A DNA stretch of 64,000 bases from Euryarchaeota archaeon UBA558 (GCA_002507175.1 DAZE01000020.1:13676-77675); one strand, 5' to 3'; positions 47,671-57,942 are shown, numbered from the stretch's first letter. Numbers and translations: made by a program. The notes: generated by a model not told the origin, from the sequence alone.

Positions 47671-48048
47671 TCATAGGTTCCCTTCATCTTCGCTGACGCT
47701 GGCTATCTCGTTGTTTTCATTCACGATGACGATCTTGGGTTTATGCTCATGGACAGAATCGACATCCACGTGCAGAAAAGAAAGAATGATTACCAGATCA
47801 CCTGGTTTCACAAGGTGTGCAGCGGCCCCGTTTATGCATATCTCCCGAGATCCCCGGGGCGCCTTGATCGCGTAAGTCTCGAGCCTTTCCCCATTAGTCA
47901 CATCCAATATCGCGACTTTTTCCCATTCGATGATGTCAGCGGCCTCCATCAGGTCTACGTCTATCGATACGGAACCAACATAATTCAAATCAGCTTGGGT
48001 CACTGTTGCTCGATGAATTTTGCCGTTCAGTAGCACTTTCGACGCCAT
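47671..48048 (-). CDS. panD: Aspartate 1-decarboxylase, pyruvoyl-dependent
   Basis: 125 residues. KIHRATVTQADLNYVGSVSID contains the self-cleavage site G25-S26, where Ser becomes the pyruvoyl group, and INGAAAHLVKPGDLVIIL is the following conserved stretch. It makes beta-alanine for pantothenate and CoA. This bacterial-type enzyme is not the usual archaeal route. A strong AGGAGGT lies eight bases before the ATG. It ends 12 bases from the convergent rlmH gene. Confidence 0.94.
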   Translation of the reverse strand: MASKVLLNGKIHRATVTQADLNYVGSVSIDVDLMEAADIIEWEKVAILDVTNGERLETYAIKAPRGSREICINGAAAHLVKPGDLVIILSFLHVDVDSVHEHKPKIVIVNENNEIASVSEDEGNL

Positions 48049-48056
48049 AAGATACT

Positions 48057-48063
48057 ACCTCCT
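48057..48063 (-). promoter_or_regulatory. Shine-Dalgarno site of panD
   Basis: AGGAGGT on the minus strand, eight bases upstream of the ATG at 48048: the strongest ribosome binding site seen in the window, fitting a leadered transcript. Confidence 0.6.
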
Positions 48064-48178
48064 GAAACTATTCAATCCAAGTGGGCCAGATTTGATACTC
48101 CGACTCCCTCCATGATACCCACATGCAGCCTTTCCGGGTGCGATTCAAATATGTGTCTGAGGTAAGGGGCAACCCGGT

Positions 48179-51100
48179 GTGGGTATGATAGCAGATTTTG
48201 GTAGAAGGAGAGAAGTGAGTAGATCCCTGTTCCTTGTTGTTCTGATGGTAGCAAGTTTACAGACGCCGACCTTGGCCGCAACAACCACAGGTACCTCTGA
48301 TAATCACAGTCCATACGAGTCTCCGCCCCAGATCCAAATTCAATCTGAGGATATCGACACTACGACAAATTATGCCCCCAATTTTGCGATGCTTCCTGAC
48401 CATCCAGCCTTCAAAGACGCATCATGGTCTGACCCAGGCTTACTTTACGGGAGAATAACTGACATCTCCTTCTTGGACGAGGGATACAGATTCATGGTTG
48501 AAGAGACCGAAACGGAGGACCATGATAATGACGGAATCAACGACCTTGATGATTTGGATGATGACAACGATGGGATTTCAGACCTCATAGAGCGGTTTGA
48601 TGGATGCTTCGGAACAGACCCATATGACCATGACAATGACGGTTTGAAAGATGAGTTTGACTTTGATGACGATAATGACGGTATTTTGGAGGGGCCTATC
48701 GACTATTCACAGGGCACAGATCCTTGGAATGTCAGCACTGATCGATACGTGGACCCCCAGACTACCCATCCCTGGACGGGCCTCCCAGTGGGAACTGGAT
48801 ACTTGGTAGATCAGGATCCATACGACCACGACAACGACGGGGTCCCTGACGAGGATATAGATGGGTCAGGAAAAGGGTCCTATGACGAAGATGATGATAA
48901 TGACGCCAGAATTGACCAATTCGTCTGGCCCTGTGACTTTGATGGCGATGGCCTTCAGGACTACTGGGATGCAGATGACGATAATGATGGCGTGATCGAT
49001 ATCTGGGACACACATCCATGGAACAGTTCTGAAACTCGGAACATAACTGCTACCGCGCAGAACTGGAGCGCCGCTGAATCATGGGCATCTAGCAAAACTC
49101 ACCAGGTATCCATAACCGAAAACGGGTACTCAACACCTAATTTGGCCATAGAGATCGGAGACTCGGTTAGGTGGACAAATGACGATATCGAGAACCGTAC
49201 TGTGACGGCAGCAGACGGCTCATTCGACAGCGGCATAATCCCCCCCGGCGGATTCTTCGTCCACTTGTTTGAAAATGAGGGCCAGACAAGATATTCCGAA
49301 ACAGCAGGAACAGGTGTTGGAGATGGAACAATTACTACAAATGCTGCAACTGGCTTGCCCTTCCCAGACGCATTCAACCTCGACTTCGATACATATGGTA
49401 AAGAGAAGCTCGACTTCGCCTTCAAGGAGCAAAATCTATGGCATCCTCGGAATCCTGCATTCGATCAGATTGTTGACGGAGATCTGGATGGCGACGGATT
49501 ACCCAATTTCATCGATCCCGATAATGACAATGACGGAACACCTGATTCCGCGGACACTGATGACGATAACGATGGCTTGCTGGACATGTGGGACATAGAC
49601 GATGACAACGATGGCATCCCAGATAACTGTCTGAATGTCCTTGGCCCACAAGATAACATGGAGGGCTTCTCAGAATACTTTGGCCAAACTCCTGGAGTTG
49701 ATTGTGAGATCGACTATGACAGGGACGCCGACGACGATGCCTACAGAGCGATCGATTCGGACTATGATTTGGTTTGGGATTGGAAGGACACAGATCTTGG
49801 CGCAGCAGATCCTGCAGATAACCTACTCGGAAATCCATCCTTAGATCCGAACGACCTGCCTTATGATTTGGACAATGATGGAATTTTGAATCAGGACGAT
49901 CCATATCCCATGGTGCATTCCGATGTAATTGATACCTGGAACTGCGAGTCGCTGCAGAACCCGAATCCAGTGAACCCAGACCCTAGGTGCTTAACAGAGC
50001 GAAAATCGTACACAGGAAACAACGATTGGGACGGCGACGGCTTCTCTAACTGGGAGGACGTCGATGATGACAATGACGGCGTTCTGGACTGGCTGGACAT
50101 AGATGAGAACTGCGATCTTGATGACGATAACGATCTTCATCTCCTAAACGGTTCCAGATACCGGGACGATGGTCCCAACGCCATTGATACTGACATTGAT
50201 GGCGATGGCCTGTCAAATGATGAGGATTGGGATGATGACAATGACGGAATATCCGACCTGTACGACCCAGACGACGGGAATTGCGGTGTAGTGGACATTG
50301 ATTCCACCGATCAATTTGACAACTCGTATTCTCACCAAGACGGCGACATCATAGACGGTAGCGCCGATAGTCAAATCTATGTCGGCACAGGGACACTGCA
50401 ATGGGATATGTTCTGGCACTTTAGCCCATTTTTCGTAGATCATGGATTCGTTCTTCCATACAATGGATACCAAGATGACTTCACATTTGGACCTCCTACG
50501 ATCGTTTCCAATGGAAATGTCCCAGAGATGTATTGGCATGTCATGATGAAATGGAGCCCATGGAATGGCAACAACTACTTTGACCTCGATATGGATGGAG
50601 ACTCTTTGATCAATGGTATCGATGTTGACATAGACGCTGATGGCGTCCCAAATTGGTGGGACAGGGATGAGGGCTCCGACGGAAGACTGGATGTGAACGA
50701 TCCAGCATATGGTGGCTCATTGGATGACGGAGAATGCGACTTGTCCATGTCTTTCCTGTTGGGTCTGGACGACGATCAAATTAGCTGTGGCATAGCCTTG
50801 GCATGGCTCTATGGATTCCCACTCAGTCAGGCTAGATCCAGTAATGGTGTCCCATTCGTCCTACCATATTCCTCTAGGCCAGATCCACTCTACACTGATG
50901 GCCCATACAACGGAGAGAATTCTGCTGGTATTAATGACTTCACCTGTGAAACCAACTGCTTTCACTTCGATTTCCTCGGCCCTGCAGACGCAGGCCCTTC
51001 CGCTGCCGTGACATTTGATGACATGATCAACAACAGGGACCTGTGGACGGCCTACGTTGGAATTAATTTTGGCATGTTCCAATGGGTCTCCGACGGGAAC

Positions 51101-54100
51101 GGGAACCTCTTCCCAGATGAATTCGCGGACCTGTTGAATAACAATGAAGATCCTGATGACGATTGTGGAGCCCCCGTCACAGGAACTCCAAATCCATCAT
51201 GCATGGTTAACGATACAGCCGATCTAGATGACGATTTCGACGGCGTTTTCGACCATTGGGACGTTGACGATGACAACAATGGCGTTTGGGATTTCTTCGA
51301 GGTTGACGTCAACGATGACTTGGATGATGATACCAACACGGAACCCCTGGGGAACTTTTTCACCGGATACAACTGCGATGATCAGGACGATGACGGTACG
51401 GATACAGATCCCGATGGGGATGGTTGGTACCAATCGGTTTGGGATCGAGGCAGATTAGGACAGGGATTGCTCTTCCCCCAATATTACGACGTCGACAATG
51501 ACAACGATGGCGTCCCGGACGGGGAGGACCCCGATGACGACAACAACGGAGTCTTGGACACCGACCAGGAATTGATTTGCTTCCAAGGGGAAGAACAGAG
51601 CCCATGGGACCACGACAATGACGGTATTCCAGATTGGGCAGACACGGATTGGGATGGCGACGGCTTATCCAATACCATCGAGCTTGCTGGTGGGGGAGCC
51701 TCCCATCCAATCGCCCCATGGGACCACGACAACGATGGCCTTCGTGATGACATTGATCTCGATGATGATGAAGATGGCATGAACGATGAAGACGAGGTGA
51801 TGCTTTGGCCAACGAGGTTCAACTCCAATTCAACAAATCCCTGGGATCATGATGATTACGGAACCGGGTCAGGAATTTATGATCCAACAAACGCATCCAC
51901 GGGTCCAGACGCTCAGGATGAAGATGACGACTCAGATGGCATACCAGATATCGATTGGGACCACTTGGAGGAGAACGAACTATGCACCGACTCAAGCGGA
52001 GCTCTATACCCTGCAAGTGATTGGGACAATGACAACGATTGCATATTAGATGCAGACGACAAACCACCCACCAGAATTACGCTCAATCCAATCCAAACTG
52101 TCTGGTTAGACGCCCAATTCCCTGCAGTATTTACCGGTCGCGTGGATGTTCTCGATATGGAGACCGGAGCATTTGTTCCCGGAACAGACCTACCCGTTAG
52201 AATAGTGATTGAATACGCAAGGAACTCGACTGAGGCCCTACGAACAGTGGAGGTTCTTACGAACGAAATGGGGAATTTCACAGTAGGACAATACCTCTAT
52301 CCAGAGGATATTGAAGTAGGTCCATCCTCTATGTACAACCTTCGTGCTGATGTGATAGAGATGTTTGCCCACGACGGGTCGTCTTCAACCCCCGTCCCCC
52401 TACAGGTCAGGGGAAACACGACCGTCGATTACGTATCCTGGACTTATTTCAGGAGTGACGAACAACCCCTCTTTGTGGATTTCAAGGTGCATTATGACGC
52501 AGATTGGCAGAGGGGTATATTTGACAATAGAATAAAACACGCTCCAGTCTCATTCACAGTCGCCGGAGGTCCATTCGGAAACCGCACGGAACCTACTATG
52601 TTTGATGGATACGGATTCGGATACAGGGCCGACTCAAACGGTTGGGTGTCCCTCACTTTCGTCCAACAACAGGGTGCTCAAGGTTTCTGGAAACAGGTTC
52701 GATGGAACTCCACCATGGACAACGGTGTGGGGCAACCCAGCGGCGGATACGAGGAAATTGTGTGGGACGACAACGCAAAGGAACATCAATACGTGTCAAG
52801 ATACGAATATACGAACACATCTTTGCCAGTCGGAGATTATGAGTTCATAGGCTTCTCGAAACCAGATTTGGGAGCTGAGTGGCCCTTCCCATACCTCAAC
52901 GGCAGCGAATCAGAGACATTCTACATACGCTCAATGCACAGAATGTACATCGAGGCCGTCATACACACGACCTCATTGAGACCCGTTTACTTCTGGGATG
53001 CCACCCAATTTATCGGATCGTCTTTCGGCGCATGGAGGGCTCTATTCCACGCTCCATCACTTCAAGCAGCAGACATATCCTTTGAGAATGCCAGCATTGG
53101 CAAGCCATACCCCATCCTTTGGGATGGAACATCGGCAGGGCTTACTGGTGAGGCTGCTAAGCTGAGGCCCTTCCTTTCGGCCAATCTGACTCATTGGTCT
53201 ATAGCAATGCAAAATGGAGGAGACTTCAACGCCCCACCATGTGGACCCGCAAACCCAGCGGATCCATTCAGTCAAACTCGTTGTGAGATTATGCCAGAAT
53301 TATTTACTGGTGAGTCACTCAGGGTGGTAGGGGAAGTTTACAATCGAACCTTTGTACCATGGTCTAGCGACCCGATTGCCTTGCAGGTCGATCTCGATCA
53401 AAACCTAATATTCTCTGGCGCCCAAGAAACTGGTTTCGCCAGGGTGCCAAACATGATTGATGGCAAAGCAAAGTTTGACTACAACTGGACATGGTACTCA
53501 CAGTATGCAGCGGGCACATACGGCATCAAGGCAGATTTCACGAACTCCAATTTCTACTTCACGGGCAATCAATCATCCGTTTTGTCCGCCACTGGAGCCT
53601 ACGTCAACGTTTCAGTAATCGGAACGAGCCAATTTTTACCGATTGAGGACTCCCGTCTATATCGCGGAGTAAACAGAACCGTGGAAGTGAGGCTGGTGGA
53701 TAACTCCCTGCAACCACTGAGGGAGGTCCCAGTCACATATTCGTGGAACGCAGACGGCACCAATGGACTGACATCAACCGACAAAAATGGAATATTCAGG
53801 GTCAATCTCTCAACCGGACAGAATCACCCTCTAGGTGCATTCACACTCAGCTATGAATACACAGGAGACGCTTTCCACCAATCCTCGACAGGTCAGACGG
53901 AACTATGGGTCGTTTCTCGAACCTTCATCGACCTACAATCCAGCGTCTCTGGAGCATTAGTGAGCGGTCAAGACTGGTTCTTCACAGCCCAGGTGACCGA
54001 TGACAATCGAACTGCATTTACGAAGGACTCAGGACAGGCATTGGATGGGTGCGAGGAAAACGGAGGAAATATCACTTTGATTCTGGAAGGATTAGACTTC

Positions 54101-56167
54101 GAGGACAGAGTTCACAGAAAAATCGTGGAGACTCTGTGCCCGAGTGCCGGTGCCATCACGCACCAACTTACCTTGGATCCCGAGATACTCACCTCTGATG
54201 CTGAATCATTCCTCCCAGATGGTTTTGGACCAGTAAATGTAATTCTCAGATTTAATGAAAACCTTCCCCACGAGGGATGCGGCCCACTAGGCCCCGACGC
54301 CTTGGAGATCGCTGGAGCATGGGACGAATGTACTCTCGATATCTACAACGACCATTACAGGAGAGTACTTCAGTTCCAAGAAGAGGGATTCTATCTCCTC
54401 GGAGGGACATCGTTGAGTGTTGATGAGCAAACAGTCTACACTTCCGAGGCCGATCCCATAACAGGTGAATCTATTCAAAAGCCAATGTCTGTTACTGGTC
54501 AATTGGTAGATGAACTTGGTAGGAACCTAAGCTTCCGAAATGTGAAGGTGACCTATGAGATGCTGGGAAGTCAGCTCGGAATACGAACATGCCTTCCGGG
54601 TACCACCGATGCCAACGGATTCTTTGAGATACTATGCTCACTTGACGGCGTTCAAGCAGGTCAAGCAAAAGTACAGGTGATGTACAACTCATGGGAAAAT
54701 GCAGATCGTTATCGATATCTGAATGCAACAAAAACCATGTTATTCCCAGTATACTCCAATTCTACATTGCAGATGATCGAAATCGGCCCATTCAGGAATG
54801 ACGTCGACACGTACACGTTTGCAAATGGCAGCACATTCCCAGTTCTTTACCTAAAGGAATCGTTCCACCTCGATGCAAGACTTACCCAGGTGAATGGAAA
54901 TCCAGTTGGTGGCAAGTGCCTGAACATCTATCTCGATCCCGAGACCAATACTAGACCTTTCGCAACAGCAAGGACAAACGACGGAACAGGCTCAGTTGAG
55001 TGGTTTTCAGGTGACAAGGAGGATAATCCAAGCCAAAGAGGAGTAGACCCAAGCGGCGACCAGCTCGAGGGCTTCAGAACCGTGAGAGTCGCCTATGAAC
55101 CCACAAGATCTGTCCCTGGGGGATGTGAGATAGAAAACAGCCCAGTGATTAATGGCTCTTTCGTGGACGTTGAAGTTCTAGTACAGAGCAGAGTCGATAT
55201 TCTACTGAGCCAGCAATGGGCACGCCCCGAGGGGTATCAAGTTGGTGAGATTGTCGAGGGTTCGGTCGCAATACTCCGAGATAGGATCGATTTGGCAGTG
55301 GAAGGGCAGACCGTCATATTCTCCCAGTACTACAACAACGGAACCGGTTGGGAGCTCTTCAAGGTCTATATCACTACCACTAACGAGCAGGGTACAGCCA
55401 ATTTCAGTTTCGAATACACAGGCCGTGATCTCCCAGGGGAACAATCCGCCATCCTCGGAGGCCCTGAAGCAGTAAACGGGGAATGGAAAATAGAGGTAGA
55501 GTTCCAGGGTGATTATCGATTCGTAAGCTCGGAACTGAGCAACACTCCCAGGATAAAACTTGCAGATCCCGTCGACCCAGACCAACAGAGCTTCTTTACG
55601 GCCAGGGTCATGACAGTTTTGGCCCTCATCCTGGTCTCGACACTACTACTAGCTGCCTACATGTACAGGAATTACGTAGAAAGAAGGAGAATAGAGGTAC
55701 TCAGGGGCATACTGACAGATTCGTTGTGGGCTTTGCAAGGACGAAATTCGTATATTGAGACCATTTTCAACTGCTATAAGGACTTAGTCAAGTTCTTCAG
55801 ACAGAGAGGAGCAATGAAGAAAGTTTACGAAACCACTAGAGAATTCGAGTACGCAGTAGATAAGATGCTTGGCGGAATAGCGCCCCCGGAGGACCTATCA
55901 GAATTCTTCAGCATATTTGAGGAAGCAAGATATTCAGATCATGAGATCGGAGCAGACCAGAGAGATAGAGCCATAGCGGCACTTCAAAACATCATCACCC
56001 ATCTATCAAAATCATTGGGAGAGAGCATGCTCAGCCGAATACGCTCCGAGGGCTTAGAGATGTATGGCGCATCGACCAAAGCTGGTACCTTTGTGGACTC
56101 CGAAGGCCAGGTCAGAATTGCTGGAGAACAGGACGACTCAGACGAGAAGACGGGATTCAACATATGA
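48179..56167 (+). CDS. Giant surface protein with thrombospondin-3-like Asp repeats, cupredoxin-like insert and DUF4129-like cytosolic tail
   Basis: 2662 residues. A signal peptide ends near residue 34 (LFLVVLMVASLQTPTLAA). Asp-rich calcium-binding repeats (DxDxDG(I/L)xDxxDxDDDNDG) fill about 112-280, 435-705, 800-845 and 985-1297. At about 314-395, EIGDSVRWTNDDIENRTVTA and DSGIIPPGGFFVHLF have the cupredoxin pattern, but the copper His and Cys positions are not conserved. Residues 1300-2465 are beta-sandwich (Ig/CNA-B-like) repeats, such as TSTDKNGIFRVNLSTG and TTDANGFFEILCSL. A membrane helix (2473-2498) precedes a cytosolic domain with YKDLVKFFRQRGAMKKVYETT and FEEARYSDHEIG, the pattern of DUF4129, which is usually found at the end of membrane transglutaminase-like proteins. 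Start is GTG 48179 or ATG 48185. Confidence 0.88.
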   Translation: MGMIADFGRRREVSRSLFLVVLMVASLQTPTLAATTTGTSDNHSPYESPPQIQIQSEDIDTTTNYAPNFAMLPDHPAFKDASWSDPGLLYGRITDISFLDEGYRFMVEETETEDHDNDGINDLDDLDDDNDGISDLIERFDGCFGTDPYDHDNDGLKDEFDFDDDNDGILEGPIDYSQGTDPWNVSTDRYVDPQTTHPWTGLPVGTGYLVDQDPYDHDNDGVPDEDIDGSGKGSYDEDDDNDARIDQFVWPCDFDGDGLQDYWDADDDNDGVIDIWDTHPWNSSETRNITATAQNWSAAESWASSKTHQVSITENGYSTPNLAIEIGDSVRWTNDDIENRTVTAADGSFDSGIIPPGGFFVHLFENEGQTRYSETAGTGVGDGTITTNAATGLPFPDAFNLDFDTYGKEKLDFAFKEQNLWHPRNPAFDQIVDGDLDGDGLPNFIDPDNDNDGTPDSADTDDDNDGLLDMWDIDDDNDGIPDNCLNVLGPQDNMEGFSEYFGQTPGVDCEIDYDRDADDDAYRAIDSDYDLVWDWKDTDLGAADPADNLLGNPSLDPNDLPYDLDNDGILNQDDPYPMVHSDVIDTWNCESLQNPNPVNPDPRCLTERKSYTGNNDWDGDGFSNWEDVDDDNDGVLDWLDIDENCDLDDDNDLHLLNGSRYRDDGPNAIDTDIDGDGLSNDEDWDDDNDGISDLYDPDDGNCGVVDIDSTDQFDNSYSHQDGDIIDGSADSQIYVGTGTLQWDMFWHFSPFFVDHGFVLPYNGYQDDFTFGPPTIVSNGNVPEMYWHVMMKWSPWNGNNYFDLDMDGDSLINGIDVDIDADGVPNWWDRDEGSDGRLDVNDPAYGGSLDDGECDLSMSFLLGLDDDQISCGIALAWLYGFPLSQARSSNGVPFVLPYSSRPDPLYTDGPYNGENSAGINDFTCETNCFHFDFLGPADAGPSAAVTFDDMINNRDLWTAYVGINFGMFQWVSDGNGNLFPDEFADLLNNNEDPDDDCGAPVTGTPNPSCMVNDTADLDDDFDGVFDHWDVDDDNNGVWDFFEVDVNDDLDDDTNTEPLGNFFTGYNCDDQDDDGTDTDPDGDGWYQSVWDRGRLGQGLLFPQYYDVDNDNDGVPDGEDPDDDNNGVLDTDQELICFQGEEQSPWDHDNDGIPDWADTDWDGDGLSNTIELAGGGASHPIAPWDHDNDGLRDDIDLDDDEDGMNDEDEVMLWPTRFNSNSTNPWDHDDYGTGSGIYDPTNASTGPDAQDEDDDSDGIPDIDWDHLEENELCTDSSGALYPASDWDNDNDCILDADDKPPTRITLNPIQTVWLDAQFPAVFTGRVDVLDMETGAFVPGTDLPVRIVIEYARNSTEALRTVEVLTNEMGNFTVGQYLYPEDIEVGPSSMYNLRADVIEMFAHDGSSSTPVPLQVRGNTTVDYVSWTYFRSDEQPLFVDFKVHYDADWQRGIFDNRIKHAPVSFTVAGGPFGNRTEPTMFDGYGFGYRADSNGWVSLTFVQQQGAQGFWKQVRWNSTMDNGVGQPSGGYEEIVWDDNAKEHQYVSRYEYTNTSLPVGDYEFIGFSKPDLGAEWPFPYLNGSESETFYIRSMHRMYIEAVIHTTSLRPVYFWDATQFIGSSFGAWRALFHAPSLQAADISFENASIGKPYPILWDGTSAGLTGEAAKLRPFLSANLTHWSIAMQNGGDFNAPPCGPANPADPFSQTRCEIMPELFTGESLRVVGEVYNRTFVPWSSDPIALQVDLDQNLIFSGAQETGFARVPNMIDGKAKFDYNWTWYSQYAAGTYGIKADFTNSNFYFTGNQSSVLSATGAYVNVSVIGTSQFLPIEDSRLYRGVNRTVEVRLVDNSLQPLREVPVTYSWNADGTNGLTSTDKNGIFRVNLSTGQNHPLGAFTLSYEYTGDAFHQSSTGQTELWVVSRTFIDLQSSVSGALVSGQDWFFTAQVTDDNRTAFTKDSGQALDGCEENGGNITLILEGLDFEDRVHRKIVETLCPSAGAITHQLTLDPEILTSDAESFLPDGFGPVNVILRFNENLPHEGCGPLGPDALEIAGAWDECTLDIYNDHYRRVLQFQEEGFYLLGGTSLSVDEQTVYTSEADPITGESIQKPMSVTGQLVDELGRNLSFRNVKVTYEMLGSQLGIRTCLPGTTDANGFFEILCSLDGVQAGQAKVQVMYNSWENADRYRYLNATKTMLFPVYSNSTLQMIEIGPFRNDVDTYTFANGSTFPVLYLKESFHLDARLTQVNGNPVGGKCLNIYLDPETNTRPFATARTNDGTGSVEWFSGDKEDNPSQRGVDPSGDQLEGFRTVRVAYEPTRSVPGGCEIENSPVINGSFVDVEVLVQSRVDILLSQQWARPEGYQVGEIVEGSVAILRDRIDLAVEGQTVIFSQYYNNGTGWELFKVYITTTNEQGTANFSFEYTGRDLPGEQSAILGGPEAVNGEWKIEVEFQGDYRFVSSELSNTPRIKLADPVDPDQQSFFTARVMTVLALILVSTLLLAAYMYRNYVERRRIEVLRGILTDSLWALQGRNSYIETIFNCYKDLVKFFRQRGAMKKVYETTREFEYAVDKMLGGIAPPEDLSEFFSIFEEARYSDHEIGADQRDRAIAALQNIITHLSKSLGESMLSRIRSEGLEMYGASTKAGTFVDSEGQVRIAGEQDDSDEKTGFNI

Positions 56168-56275
56168 AGGGGCTGAAGTGCCCATGGGGACCCAAATTTT
56201 CTGAAAATACCCCCGAGAGGTTCTTAACAGGACCTGAGGTGGCCGTGCCTACCCGAATAACGTCGAGGGAGTCAT

Positions 56276-56641
56276 ATGAGTAAAAAGAACAAGAAGACCA
56301 ATGATGCCTTAATCGCCTTGATTGGCGATCTGAAGGACAAGAGTAGGTCTACTGGTGCTGCGATATGGCGAGACGTAGCGCTCAGGCTGGAAACCAGCCG
56401 GAGCAACTGGGCTGAGCCAAACCTCAGCCGCCTGTCTAGGACCGCCGCCGATGACGAGACCATACTCGTCCCCGGCAAGCTCCTTGGCAGCGGCGATGTA
56501 TCTGGTTCCCCAAACGTCGCCGCCTACAGCGTAAGTGCCAGTGCCCGCTCAAAGATCGAAGCTGCAGGCGGGCGCGTGATGACAATCCGTGACCTGATGG
56601 ACGACAATCCAAAAGGAACAGGGGTGAGGATACTTGGATAG
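56276..56641 (+). CDS. rpl18e: Large-subunit ribosomal protein L18e
   Basis: 121 residues. It has KTNDALIALIGDLKDKS, AIWRDVALRLE, VNLSRL-like NLSRLSRTA, ILVPGKLLGSG and AYSVSASARSKIEAAGG, all typical of L18e (a relative of bacterial L15). It opens the classical archaeal cluster L18e-L13-S9-Rpo10. A GAGGGAG sits five bases before the ATG. Confidence 0.95.
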   Translation: MSKKNKKTNDALIALIGDLKDKSRSTGAAIWRDVALRLETSRSNWAEPNLSRLSRTAADDETILVPGKLLGSGDVSGSPNVAAYSVSASARSKIEAAGGRVMTIRDLMDDNPKGTGVRILG

Positions 56642-57119
56642 TGCAAGCACACTGGTATTTGATGCAAAGGACCAGGTTCTTGGCCGACTAGCGAGCCATG
56701 TAGCAAGTACTCTATTGGTCACCCGAAGAGAAGGAAACCCCAAGAAGGTCATTATCATAAACGCCGAAAATGCCATAGTCACCGGCTCCAAAGACAGAGT
56801 TTTAGCGGATTACGACCGGAAATACAAGCTCAACCATCCAAGGAAGGGCCCCTTCTTTCCGAGAATGCCGGACATGATTCTGAAGAGAACCGTAAGAGGT
56901 ATGCTCCCCTACCAAAAGAAATCAAGTGGTAGGCAGGCTGTCAAGGACTTGAGGGTCATGATTGGCACCCCCAGCAACATGGAAGGAGAAGATCTCCCTG
57001 AGGGACACGAATGGGGAGACACCACCAAAATTGACCGCCCACTACCTGACAGTTTTGTCAGACTCGGGGACATAAGTAAGCACTTGGGGGCCAAAACCTC
57101 ACGATGGAGTGATGCATGA
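56634..57119 (+). CDS. rpl13: Large-subunit ribosomal protein uL13
   Basis: 161 residues. LVFDAKDQVLGRLASHVAS is the N-terminal signature, followed by NAENAIVTG, GPFFPRMPDMILKRTVRGMLPYQK and RQAVKDLRVMIG. It begins with a TTG that overlaps the rpl18e stop, so translation is coupled. No in-frame ATG or GTG covers the conserved N-terminus. Confidence 0.95.
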   Translation: MDSASTLVFDAKDQVLGRLASHVASTLLVTRREGNPKKVIIINAENAIVTGSKDRVLADYDRKYKLNHPRKGPFFPRMPDMILKRTVRGMLPYQKKSSGRQAVKDLRVMIGTPSNMEGEDLPEGHEWGDTTKIDRPLPDSFVRLGDISKHLGAKTSRWSDA

Positions 57120-57556
57120 TGGCAAAGAGGCGTAAGAAACAGGCAGTTCAGACCAGTGGCAAGAGGAAGACGGCAGTTGCGAGAGCCACTGTGAGAGAGG
57201 GCAAGGGTAGAATCAGAGTCAACTCAATGCCAATACATATCATGGAACCCGAATTGGCGCGGAAAAAGGCGTTAGAACCCGTTCAGATAGCCGAAGCGAT
57301 GAACAGGCTATCGACAGTCGATATCACCGTAGACGTCGCAGGTGGCGGTATAATGGGGCAAGTGGATGCCGTAAGGACAGCAATTGCCCGAGGTCTAGTA
57401 CACTTCAATGACGGAGCAGTGGGAATCGACGAAGAACTCAGAGACGAGTTCCTCAGATTCGATAGAACGCTTTTGGTCAACGACCCTCGACGCAAAGAAC
57501 CAAAGCATCAAATGGGTAGAGGGGCCAGGAAGAAATGGCAGAAATCATACAGGTGA
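57116..57556 (+). CDS. rps9: Small-subunit ribosomal protein uS9
   Basis: 146 residues. TSGKRKTAVARATVREGKGRIRVN and DITVDVAGGGIMGQVDAVRTAIARGLV are the S9 signatures, ending in the conserved basic KKWQKSYR tail that reaches the P-site tRNA. ATG at 57116 overlaps the rpl13 stop; ATG at 57119 follows immediately. Confidence 0.96.
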   Translation: MMAKRRKKQAVQTSGKRKTAVARATVREGKGRIRVNSMPIHIMEPELARKKALEPVQIAEAMNRLSTVDITVDVAGGGIMGQVDAVRTAIARGLVHFNDGAVGIDEELRDEFLRFDRTLLVNDPRRKEPKHQMGRGARKKWQKSYR

Positions 57557-57562
57557 ATTTAG

Positions 57563-57769
57563 ATGTTAATACCCGTTAGATGTTGGAGTTGTGGCAAGGT
57601 AGTTGCCCATCTATACAAAAACTACACAGAAAGGACAACAGCTGGAGAAGACCCCGAGGAAGTACTGGACGAGCTCAAACTTAGACGATACTGTTGTAGA
57701 AGGATGTTCGTAGGTCATATCGATCTAATCGATGACATAGCCCCGTTCAGCCTACCTCGTGATATCTGA
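57563..57769 (+). CDS. rpo10: RNA polymerase subunit Rpo10 (RpoN)
   Basis: 68 residues. It has PVRCWSCGKVVAHLY, a Glu-rich middle (EDPEEVLDELKLRRYC) and CCRRMFVGHIDLID, the atypical zinc-binding CX2C...CC motif of the subunit. It is part of the Rpo3-Rpo10-Rpo11-Rpo12 assembly platform. It starts six bases after rps9. In many archaea rpoK, enolase and S2 come next; here a tRNA gene does. Confidence 0.95.
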   Translation: MLIPVRCWSCGKVVAHLYKNYTERTTAGEDPEEVLDELKLRRYCCRRMFVGHIDLIDDIAPFSLPRDI

Positions 57770-57814
57770 CTTTATCGGCAAGGCTTTGAGCAATTAGTCA
57801 GGCGTAGGTATAGA

Positions 57815-57892
57815 GGGCTTGTAGGTTAGCTTGGCCTATACTTCGCGGCTGGGGGTCGCGAGACCCAGGTTCAAATCCTGGCAGGCCCACCA
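57815..57892 (+). tRNA. tRNA-Pro (GGG)
   Basis: Acceptor GGGCTTG paired with CAGGCCC, anticodon stem CGCGG/TCGCG with loop CTGGGGG (anticodon GGG), T arm CCAGG-TTCAAAT-CCTGG, discriminator A and encoded CCA. There is no intron. It follows rpo10 by 45 bases, with a TTTAT about 42 bases upstream. Confidence 0.93.
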
Positions 57893-57942
57893 CAGCATAG
57901 TTATAGCGGATTCTTGAAACACTGTCTTGGCTTACTAGTATT

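Noticed and set aside
48445..52281. Many open frames on both strands, rich in Ser/His/Arg, over the Asp-repeat regions
   Set aside because: They are mirrors of the repetitive GAT/GAC-rich coding sequence of the 2662-residue protein; none has a domain, promoter or ribosome site.
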